Source: DATGZX01 sp035296965
Lineage (GTDB): Bacteria > Planctomycetota > Planctomycetia > Gemmatales > Gemmataceae
Reading direction: 5' to 3'
Assembly (NCBI GenBank): GCA_035296965.1
Contig: DATGZX010000023.1
Coordinates: 1-35,100 of the forward strand
Length of the DNA: 35,100 bases
Shown: positions 9,062-16,328 of the stretch, in pieces
Position numbering within the stretch: the first letter of the stretch is position 1
How the letters are laid out: the number at the start of each line of letters is the position of its first letter
The notes under the pieces: model-generated
Databases searched by the model: none
Seen by the model: only the letters and a program-made list of their open reading frames with translations
Told to the model about the DNA's origin: nothing
Position numbers and translations under genes: made by a program

Positions 9062-9955
9062 ATGTCGGTGAAACAAGACCTGCTCTCTCCCGGCGACTCT
9101 GCCCCGGAGCCGCGCGAGGCTACGCGCCTGGAGTCGGACGAGGAGGTCCGTCAAGCTCTCCAAGCCCGGCGCGCTCGGCTCGCCGCCCGAGCCCCGGCGG
9201 CAAAGCCAGGCGCGCAGGCCAAGACGCCGGCCGCCGGGCCCGTCGAGATCGAGGCCCAGCCGGAGCGGCCGCTGCTGCGCCCCCCTACCGGCATGCTTTG
9301 TGCGCTCGACGACGGCAAGCTCGATGGCGAGTGGGTGCGCCTCCGCGCCGACCGCACCGTCATCGGCCGGATCGATGGCGACGTTCGCATTCCTCACGAC
9401 GGGCTTATATCCAGCCGACACGCGGAGCTCGTGCGCCAGCATGGACCGAGCGGCTTCCACTGGGTACTCATTGATCTGCAAAGCACGAACGGCACTTTCG
9501 TGCGCATCGGCAGTAGCGTTTTACGGAACGAAAACGAGGTGATCATCGGTAGCGGGCGCTATCGCTTCGAGGCCGGCGCTGCCCCTGCGCCACGCATTGA
9601 CCCTGCCGGCGCGCCGCCCCAGACCACCCAGGAATGGTCGGGCCCCGCGCCAGTCCAATCACTGGTGCCGGCGCTTGTGGAATTGTCACCAGCCGGCCCG
9701 GTGAACCGCACCGCGCTCACGCTGCCGGAATACTGGATTGGACGTGACGCCAAGGCGTGCGCCATCAGCCGGCCTGACGACTTGCTCGTCAACGGGCGCC
9801 ACGCACGGTTGTACCGCGATGCCAAGGCACGCTGGCACATCGAGAACAACAAGTCGCTCAATGGCGTGTGGCTGCGCCTTGCAGAGCCGATGCCGCTCGG
9901 TGGTGCCTGCCAGTTCCGCGTGGGTGAACAACGCTTCATCTTCCGGGCAAATTAA
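9062..9955 (+). CDS. Double FHA-domain protein
   Basis: The protein is 297 residues, cytoplasmic by appearance, with no signal peptide or helix that would span a membrane. The start has a clear Shine-Dalgarno GAGGAG seven bases upstream. The first ~75 residues are Ala/Pro/Arg-rich and probably disordered. FHA domain 1 (about 75-165) is canonical: GRIDGD, SSRHAEL and STNGTFVR, so it should bind phosphothreonine. FHA domain 2 (about 200-297) is divergent: the Ser of the SxxH motif is replaced (NGRHARL) and the later motif reads SLNGVW, so its binding ability is doubtful. It lies 74 bp after the membrane FHA gene in the same direction and may be cotranscribed with it. FHA domains read marks left by Hanks-type kinases, one of which is encoded at the start of the window. 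Confidence 0.88.
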   Translation: MSVKQDLLSPGDSAPEPREATRLESDEEVRQALQARRARLAARAPAAKPGAQAKTPAAGPVEIEAQPERPLLRPPTGMLCALDDGKLDGEWVRLRADRTVIGRIDGDVRIPHDGLISSRHAELVRQHGPSGFHWVLIDLQSTNGTFVRIGSSVLRNENEVIIGSGRYRFEAGAAPAPRIDPAGAPPQTTQEWSGPAPVQSLVPALVELSPAGPVNRTALTLPEYWIGRDAKACAISRPDDLLVNGRHARLYRDAKARWHIENNKSLNGVWLRLAEPMPLGGACQFRVGEQRFIFRAN

Positions 9956-10063
9956 AAGGAAGATTCGCCCTCCCGACCCTCTTTTGTCTTCGACCCCTTT
10001 TGGTTCGGCCGGGGTTTCCGGCAGCCTTCAGCCCCAATCACACCGCGGCACCGGCCCGCGCCT

Positions 10064-10630
10064 TCACGATGCGTCGTAGGCCTGCTTCAGCCAGCCCAGC
10101 AGTTCCTTGTCCACGTCGCCCGGTTTCGACAGGCGCACGCGGTGGCTGACCATGGCGTTGAAGCTGCCGGAGGGTTCCAGGCGCCCGCTCGGCTCGATCC
10201 CTTTCAGGTTGATGCCGACGTCGAGACGGGTGGCCGAGGAGGGTTGGAGAATGGCGAATTGCTTGTTGCGACGCACGCTGACGTAGGCCTTCTTGGGTGA
10301 GACTTCGACGTCCTTGCCAAACTTCCGCATGGCGGCAAGCAAGCTTTCATAGATGGGCCGCAGAGCGGATTTGGCTCCCGCGTACTGGGCATCCACGAGA
10401 GCATCCGTGTCGCTGGCGGTGTGGCTGTCGGACTGGAGGGCCTGCAGCGCGATCATGTTGGCAAAACCGTGCGTCAGGCCATGCTCGCCCTTGAGCAGAG
10501 TCATGAATTCCTTGTGTTTGGTGAGCTTGCTGGCCCGCAGGATTTTGAGCCATTCCTCGAGCGACTTGCCGGTCTTCTCGGGCAGCCCGGCGATCATCGC
10601 GGCTTTCATTTCTTCCGGCGATTTGGCCAT
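10064..10630 (-). CDS. DUF4287 and DUF5655 domain protein
   Basis: The protein is 188 residues. The N-terminal part (about 1-75) has the DUF4287 pattern: TGKSLEEWL, then KHKEFMTLLKGEHGLTHGFAN. The C-terminal part (about 85-186) matches DUF5655: YESLLAAMRKFGKDVEVSPKKAYVSVRRNKQFA, a beta-sheet, and a final helix DKELLGWLKQAYD. Both families are small bacterial domains of unknown function that often occur together. The protein is small, basic and soluble, with no signal peptide. A weak AGGGAG lies about 12 bases before the ATG. It converges with the double-FHA gene, about 108 bp away, and is divergent from the beta-propeller gene. I infer no specific role. Confidence 0.85.
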   Translation of the reverse strand: MAKSPEEMKAAMIAGLPEKTGKSLEEWLKILRASKLTKHKEFMTLLKGEHGLTHGFANMIALQALQSDSHTASDTDALVDAQYAGAKSALRPIYESLLAAMRKFGKDVEVSPKKAYVSVRRNKQFAILQPSSATRLDVGINLKGIEPSGRLEPSGSFNAMVSHRVRLSKPGDVDKELLGWLKQAYDAS

Positions 10631-11044
10631 GATTCCAGTACTCCCTATTTACGATCCTCTATATCAGTAAACCCGATTTTCACACGTTTTGAGCAAGAAG
10701 ACAGCGAACCGCCCAGCCCGCCTTTATAGTCTCAAAATGTCCCAAAATTCAAAAAGGCCGTGTTTTTCGCGTTTTTGGGCAACGCGTTGGGCGCACGGCG
10801 GGGTGGCTCCAGTCTCATAAATCTGCAATCGCGAAAAACGCCCGTGTTTTTCGCGGTTTTCGCGATTAGGTAATTTCCGCGCGGCCCTGTTTTTTCCATT
10901 TAATATTCTCAAAATGCCGGAGTCGCCTGCGCCATGGGAAGCTCCCTCTCTAGCGGCGCATGTCCGCATCTGATACAAGTTGACCGTAACGCCTTTTGCT
11001 TATCCTTCGCTTGTTAGCGCTCGCCGTACAGGAGGAAACCTGCC
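10631..11044. repeat. Spacer with CGCGAAAAAC palindromes and direct repeats
   Basis: No gene is supported here. The 14-nt word CCGTGTTTTTCGCG occurs twice as a direct repeat (10758-10771 and 10842-10855). ATCGCGAAAA at 10828-10837 is perfectly inverted at 10857-10866. CGCGAAAAAC at 10830-10839 is also inverted at 10846-10855, so two mutually exclusive hairpins are possible. The word TCTCAAAATG occurs at 10730-10739 and 10907-10916, bracketing the block. The homopolymer-rich composition differs from the neighbouring genes. It may be a repeat family or a regulatory region for the two divergent genes. Confidence 0.6.
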
Positions 11045-12334
11045 GTGATTTGCCGCTTTGGTGCCTGCCGGTCGTTGATGGTTTTATCTGCTTTGTTCTG
11101 TGCATTGGCCAGCACACATGCGGAGAATTGGCCGCAGTGGCGCGGCCCTCATAACGACGGCGTATCCAGCGAGACCAATCTTCCCACGGAATGGAGCGCG
11201 ACACAAAACGTAATCTGGAAGCTGCCCATGACCGGCATGAGCGGGGCGACCCCGGCCGTCTGGGGCGACCGCATCTTTGTGACCACCGAGGAAGGGGAGA
11301 ACATCGAGTTGCTGTGCATTAGCACCGACGGCAAGGAATTGTGGAAGCGCAAGCTTGCCAGTGGGAAGAGACGCTTCGGTATCCGGGGCACCGAAGCGAA
11401 TCAGGCTTCCCCTTCGCCAAGCACCGATGGACAGCACGTCTATGTTTTCAGCGGCACCGGCGATTTCGCCTGTTTCGACTTCGAAGGCAAAGAGATCTGG
11501 AGGTTCAACGCCCAGGAGCGCTACGGTAATTTCAGGATTCAACATGGCATGCACGTGACGCCGCTTCTGCACGGCGACCGGCTCTATCAATCCCTGCTGC
11601 ACTCCGGCGGCTGGTGGGTGATCGCCCTCGACAAGGCCACCGGCAAGGAAGTGTGGAAGATCAAACGCGACAGCGACGCACGGGCCGAATGCGAGCAATC
11701 GTATGCTTCGCCCATGCTCTGGAGCAACGGCAAGGACGAGTACCTGGTAGTCCACGGCTGCGACTATGCGACCGCCCATTCCCTCGTGAATGGCGCCGAG
11801 ATCTGGCGCGTCGGCGGCCTCAACCCGAAGGATCATTACAACGCGAGCCTGCGCTTCGTCGCGACGCCTTTGGTATTGCCTGACCTGATTGTGGTTCCCA
11901 GCGCCAAGAACGGCCCCGTGGTGGGTATCAAACCCGACGCGAAGGGGACGGTCACCTCGGGCAGCGAGTATGAACTCTGGCGGCGGCCGCACAACACCCC
12001 CGACGTCCCGTCGCCCCTGGTGCACGACGGACTGCTCTACCTCTGCTCGGAGAGAGGCTTCCTGCTTTGCATGGACGCCAAGACCGGCAAAGAGCTGTAC
12101 AACGAACGACTGCACGGCGCCGTCTACCGCGGCTCGCCGGTTTACGCCGACGGCAAGATCTACTGCACCGCTCGCGACGGCGTGATCAGCGTTGTGAAGG
12201 CTGGTCCCGAATTCAAACTGCTGGCCGCCAACAGAATACCGGAAGAGATCTCGGCATCGCCGGCGATTTCCAATGGCCGGATCTATCTGCGGACCTGGGA
12301 AAGCCTCTACGCCATCGGGCTGCCAAGCAAGTGA
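11045..12334 (+). CDS. Secreted PQQ-like beta-propeller protein
   Basis: The protein is 429 residues. The GTG start at 11045 is chosen because an AGGAGGA Shine-Dalgarno lies eight bases upstream; an ATG at 11078 would shorten the signal sequence. A signal peptide covers about 1-27, ending in STHA-EN. The mature part opens with NWPQWRGP, typical of planctomycete outer-membrane or periplasmic PQQ-like propellers, and then shows repeated blades with WKLP, GKELWKRKLASG, GKEIWRF, GKEVWKI, and GKELYNERL. The repeats resemble BamB/PQQ enzyme propeller repeats, but I see no dehydrogenase active site. Such proteins are abundant in planctomycetes; binding or scaffold roles are likelier than enzymatic activity. 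It ends 40 bp before the stop of the minus-strand receptor-like gene. Confidence 0.9.
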   Translation: MICRFGACRSLMVLSALFCALASTHAENWPQWRGPHNDGVSSETNLPTEWSATQNVIWKLPMTGMSGATPAVWGDRIFVTTEEGENIELLCISTDGKELWKRKLASGKRRFGIRGTEANQASPSPSTDGQHVYVFSGTGDFACFDFEGKEIWRFNAQERYGNFRIQHGMHVTPLLHGDRLYQSLLHSGGWWVIALDKATGKEVWKIKRDSDARAECEQSYASPMLWSNGKDEYLVVHGCDYATAHSLVNGAEIWRVGGLNPKDHYNASLRFVATPLVLPDLIVVPSAKNGPVVGIKPDAKGTVTSGSEYELWRRPHNTPDVPSPLVHDGLLYLCSERGFLLCMDAKTGKELYNERLHGAVYRGSPVYADGKIYCTARDGVISVVKAGPEFKLLAANRIPEEISASPAISNGRIYLRTWESLYAIGLPSK

Positions 12335-12374
12335 GGGTGCTTGCCGCCGGCATCGACTTTCTCGGCCACGGAGA

Positions 12375-15300
12375 TCAGCGCAAGATGCGGAAAATCGGCT
12401 CGAGATAGGCGCGTAACAGATCGGACACATCCGAGGAAGAGGCGGCCAGGACTCCCAGCATGGGCACGGTGTAGGTCAGAATATTACCCAGAAACGACCA
12501 ATGTAAGTTAAGCCGATCCGGGGTCGTGCCGGAGATCCGGCTGACGAGTTCGTTGCGCTCGAGCTGGACAAAGATCTTGATGGCCGCCACCATCACGGCG
12601 AGCACCAGCGCTCCCGCGCAAAGCACCCAGAGCCGCTGCGGCTGGAATGGATAGGACGTCACAGCCAGGAGCAGCAAGAGAGGGGCGACGGTCAGGAAGA
12701 GCAGCATATTGCGCAATTGCACGAAGAACTGACTGAGAAAGGAAACCACCTCGAGGGCAACGAAATCTTCTGCCGCTTCCCGCCAGCACTGGACCTGGCT
12801 GCGCGAAGGCGTGGCCGACTGCCGTTCCGCGCTCGCGCCGGCGAGAGAATCTGCGCTGCTTGCCGGCACTGGGTCTCCGAAAACCTCGTGCGCGGTCAAG
12901 TTCTTCCAGAATCGGTCCAGCACGCGCAACCAAATCTGCGCCGCCTGGCGTAACCAGTCGGCCGTCTCGCGCTGCTCGGCGGCCCTTTGAATTCCGTCAG
13001 GCTGCGGCAGAGGCGCGCAGGCTTTCATGGGAATCAATTCCTGCCATTGCGATTCCGTACAACCAAGGGCTTCTTGCAGTAGCTGCGCCTTCGAGGAGCA
13101 CGTCTCGCAGAGCGTGTTGAACTGCTTCCTGCGCTCTTCGAGATGTGTGTATCGCCCGGGCCGCACGGAGGAGAGATATGGGCCAAACGATCTGGTTATC
13201 CGCTCCGGCATGCGGTTGTAGGCTTGCCGCATGGGCAATTTGGCGATCGCCTGCAACAGCTCGCGCACACACTTCCAGAGCGCGAAGGTATGCAGGAGCC
13301 CGCGTACCACGAGCAGGGCAAGAACCGCCAAGCTCAGGAACAGCACGCTGTCGAACCACACCCCTTCAACCGTCGGCACGAAACGGCTCGCCAACCGGCA
13401 GAACATGAACAGCAAGGCCAGCCACACGAACCAGGCGAATCTGCCCTGAGCAACGCTTTCCGGCTCGCCGAGGACCCTCCGGGAATTCGTTTGCGCCTCG
13501 TTGATGTCGGCGAACGCCTCTCCTTGAAGCGGGAAGGGACTCTCCTCCTGATGTCGATCGAGCAAGAAAATCCGTTTCAGCTCGCGGGTCCCCCACCAGA
13601 AGAAGCACAGTGCTACCAGAAGAACCGGTACGACAGGGTTCACGCCGCTCACCAGGTTGGTCGCTCGTTCGAAGAAGAACAACGACGAAGAATGGAGCAA
13701 ATGCGGCCGCGGCGCTTCCCAGTGATAAATCAGATAAGCCAGCATGATGCTTACGAGGACGAAACAGATGGGGCGCAGCGGATTGCGCTTCAGGAATTGC
13801 CAGAAAGTCAACAGCATGCCTGGCCCAAAAATGTGCCGTTTGTCAATCACGGGCAAAGCCGTTGTGCCGTCGGCTCTCTGCAAGCGGCGCATGCAGACAA
13901 GACCCCATATTCCCAGGGCTGGCAGGCTAAGAAGAAGGACGAACGAGCCGACCGGAGCAATCCAGCTCCACCATTCGAAGCCCTCGATGACGTGCGTTCC
14001 TCGCAGGGAGTGAAGCACAGGGATGTCCCACACCAGGACCAGATAGAGATAGGCGACAAACACGGCCGCTAAGCAAATGAATACGTTGAAGTTCTGCGCG
14101 GACCGCAGTGGCGCGGGTCGCGGCCAGAAGAGTCCTACCAATCCGGAAGTGCTGCCAGGCTCCGAGCCCGCAGCGCTTCGGGAATGATGCCGCAGCGCCA
14201 ACGCATAGCTCCAGGCGACGATCCCCACGAACAGGCTGAACGCGAGAAAAGGCGCTAGCCAGAAGACCGTGTTCCGTGGCGAGAATTTCGGAAGCGAATG
14301 AGAATTCGGGGCTTGGAAGACGCTGTACATCTGGAGGTCGTCGGGTGTTTCAGTCGCCACAGGCTGAGGGCCGTTCTGGCCGATGATGCTGATCCAAATG
14401 GGCGGCCGGGAGCCATCCCGCTGCAAGGATGGCTCGTCAAACGCTCGGCCAAATGGGTGGCCATACTCCAGAAAGCTATTGGGATTGTCCGGGGGCAGCA
14501 GTGCCAGCGTGGCGTTGTAGTAACCCTCTTCATACTCGCTGGAAAAGAGGAGGCGGCGCGAGTGATCCCCCGTCCAATCTAGGTTTTTGAGATAGAGAGG
14601 ATAAGTCGAGGCGACCAAGGCGCCGCGCAGATAGAAAGCATAATCGGGATGGCTGAGGATCAGGTCGCTGGAAAGCAGGAGCAGCTGCACGTCCGGGCAA
14701 TACTCACGCACCAGGGTCGCCAAGAATACCTTGTCTCGGATATCGCTGGCGGCGATCGCAACGTAGCGAAACCGTTCGTGCGCGAGGTCGGCAAGCATAC
14801 CGTCGAGAGCGCGTTCATTGGTCACTGCCGCCATGCTCGGATGCAGCGTGGGCTCCATGTCGCGCAGACCGCTGCCTTCGTCCAGCGGCAGCCGAATTTT
14901 GCCGCCGAACGTGGGCAGGCGCAGGAGGTCGTTCTTCGTGACGTCATCCGCCTTCTGGTAGCCGGCACGTACTTCGGAGATGCGCATCGGAAATGGGAAG
15001 AACACAAGATCCACGCTTTTCAAGTTTTTCCAATCCCCATGGATCAGATTTCGTCCATACGCCGTATTCGACTCACAAAGAACCGCGATCCTCTCTGGCT
15101 GGGGGCCCGTCCGCAGATGCTGGAGCAGGGCCCGGAACACCAGGGCGTCAGGGATGACGGTCGCCTGGTATTGCACGCGCGCGGGCAAACATTCGCGCTC
15201 GAACAATGGTTTATCGATAGCTGTCGCGGCTCCCGAGACGACCCGGAAACTCGGCGGACCGACCGGGCCCCGGCTACTCGCCCAATTCTGGATGACCCGC

Positions 15301-16091
15301 GACAGCGAGGGGCTGCTTCCCGAAAAATGTGGACCCAGGACAAGGATGTCTCTGTCCCGACCTTGCTTGGACCGACAAACGAAGTCGAGGGAAGCCGTGA
15401 AGGCCTTCTTCTGAATACCGCTCGTGGCAGTTTCTCCAACGAGAAGCACCACGACGCAACGGCCTAGAGCAGCGGCGTCGCCGAGCGTTTCGACTTGCTT
15501 GGGCGTCCCCCGGAAGAGAAGCATGCCGGGTTGTTCTTCGTAGGGACGCGCGGAGTTCGTTTCCCTGGGCGCGCGCGTGAGGCCGTTCCTGTGAAACGTG
15601 TAATCATAAACCGGGGGAGAGGTTGCCGTGCCGGTCGGAGAATCGCCAGGCTGCGGCCAGGGATAATAAACGCGGTCCAGGACGAACTGCTCGGTTTCCA
15701 GAGCACGCTGGATGGCATCGACGATGGCATCGAAGCAATAGCCAGAGCTGGATTCCACCGGGTCGGGCACCACGGCAATGAGGTAGTTCATCGTCCACCC
15801 TGGCAAATCGGGAAATTCAGGCCAGGGGCCGTCTTCACCGGCAGGAGAAGGAAGCTTCTCTGCGCAGGTGGTGTAGAAGTCGATGAGCGGTTGGGCAAAT
15901 GCCGGCGATTGCTGGCCTGCTGCCATCTTCGCAGCGGCCCGATCGCTGCCCGCGCCATGACCGGGCGCCGCCGTCTTGTCGCTCTTGGCTTCACCCGGGG
16001 AAGCGCTCGGACCGCCAAACGGGATAGCACGCACGCCGAGCGCGGCCAGTGCAACTATCAGCACCACCGCCATGGGACCACGATCATTCAT
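12375..16091 (-). CDS. Large membrane protein with type-1 periplasmic-binding-like ectodomain
   Basis: The protein is 1238 residues. The ATG has GAGG seven bases upstream. A signal anchor (about 5-23) leads into a ~580-residue soluble part. This has alternating strands and helices: MNYLIAVVPDP, RCVVVLLVG, RDILVLGPHFSG, ERIAVLCESNTAYGRN, FRYVAIAASDIRDKVFLATLVREYCPDVQLLLLSSDL. It reads like a type-1 periplasmic-binding (ANF-receptor) fold, by pattern only. Transmembrane helices follow near 607, 667, 707, 773, 817, 884 and 910, then a soluble helical region (about 935-1125), then three more helices near 1128, 1154 and 1202. I know of no named family. It lies 237 bp downstream of the patatin-like gene on the same strand, suggesting a sensor-effector pair. 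It could instead be a transport or scaffolding protein. Confidence 0.8.
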   Translation of the reverse strand: MNDRGPMAVVLIVALAALGVRAIPFGGPSASPGEAKSDKTAAPGHGAGSDRAAAKMAAGQQSPAFAQPLIDFYTTCAEKLPSPAGEDGPWPEFPDLPGWTMNYLIAVVPDPVESSSGYCFDAIVDAIQRALETEQFVLDRVYYPWPQPGDSPTGTATSPPVYDYTFHRNGLTRAPRETNSARPYEEQPGMLLFRGTPKQVETLGDAAALGRCVVVLLVGETATSGIQKKAFTASLDFVCRSKQGRDRDILVLGPHFSGSSPSLSRVIQNWASSRGPVGPPSFRVVSGAATAIDKPLFERECLPARVQYQATVIPDALVFRALLQHLRTGPQPERIAVLCESNTAYGRNLIHGDWKNLKSVDLVFFPFPMRISEVRAGYQKADDVTKNDLLRLPTFGGKIRLPLDEGSGLRDMEPTLHPSMAAVTNERALDGMLADLAHERFRYVAIAASDIRDKVFLATLVREYCPDVQLLLLSSDLILSHPDYAFYLRGALVASTYPLYLKNLDWTGDHSRRLLFSSEYEEGYYNATLALLPPDNPNSFLEYGHPFGRAFDEPSLQRDGSRPPIWISIIGQNGPQPVATETPDDLQMYSVFQAPNSHSLPKFSPRNTVFWLAPFLAFSLFVGIVAWSYALALRHHSRSAAGSEPGSTSGLVGLFWPRPAPLRSAQNFNVFICLAAVFVAYLYLVLVWDIPVLHSLRGTHVIEGFEWWSWIAPVGSFVLLLSLPALGIWGLVCMRRLQRADGTTALPVIDKRHIFGPGMLLTFWQFLKRNPLRPICFVLVSIMLAYLIYHWEAPRPHLLHSSSLFFFERATNLVSGVNPVVPVLLVALCFFWWGTRELKRIFLLDRHQEESPFPLQGEAFADINEAQTNSRRVLGEPESVAQGRFAWFVWLALLFMFCRLASRFVPTVEGVWFDSVLFLSLAVLALLVVRGLLHTFALWKCVRELLQAIAKLPMRQAYNRMPERITRSFGPYLSSVRPGRYTHLEERRKQFNTLCETCSSKAQLLQEALGCTESQWQELIPMKACAPLPQPDGIQRAAEQRETADWLRQAAQIWLRVLDRFWKNLTAHEVFGDPVPASSADSLAGASAERQSATPSRSQVQCWREAAEDFVALEVVSFLSQFFVQLRNMLLFLTVAPLLLLLAVTSYPFQPQRLWVLCAGALVLAVMVAAIKIFVQLERNELVSRISGTTPDRLNLHWSFLGNILTYTVPMLGVLAASSSDVSDLLRAYLEPIFRILR

Positions 16092-16187
16092 GGCGAACCT
16101 CGAAAGCTAGGCGGCCAACCGAGTGACCGTCGTTGGGAGGGCGGGACAGAACCTAAAGACTGTTGCACACGCCCTCTGCACACGGGC

Positions 16188-16303
16188 GTAGCACAAGCTG
16201 CCAGCTTGTGCTGGTGGCGCGAGAATGTGGCACAAGCTGGCAGCTTGTGTTACTCCGACCGGATGATGGGGAAGGTGTGGCACAAGCTGTCAGCTTGTGC
16301 TAC
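16188..16303. repeat. Three REP-like palindromes (GCACAAGCTG-CAGCTTGTGC)
   Basis: Three near-perfect palindromes of 25-27 bp occur at 16188-16212, 16227-16253 and 16277-16303. All share GCACAAGCTG, one variable central base, and CAGCTTGTG. They fill the spacer between the patatin-like gene and the large membrane gene downstream of it. A fourth, diverged member lies at 19808-19834. In transcripts each would form a hairpin that could attenuate or stabilise mRNA; this is an inference from symmetry. Confidence 0.8.
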
Positions 16304-16328
16304 TCCGAGCTCCATTCCGCGCATCAAT

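Noticed and set aside
11084..12430. 448-codon minus-strand frame antisense to the beta-propeller gene
   Set aside because: The plus-strand frame has a signal peptide, a Shine-Dalgarno and propeller repeats; the antisense peptide has none of these.
16188..16303. CRISPR array
   Set aside because: The repeats are palindromes of 25-27 bp separated by only 14 and 23 bp, with no cas genes; REP-like repeats fit better.
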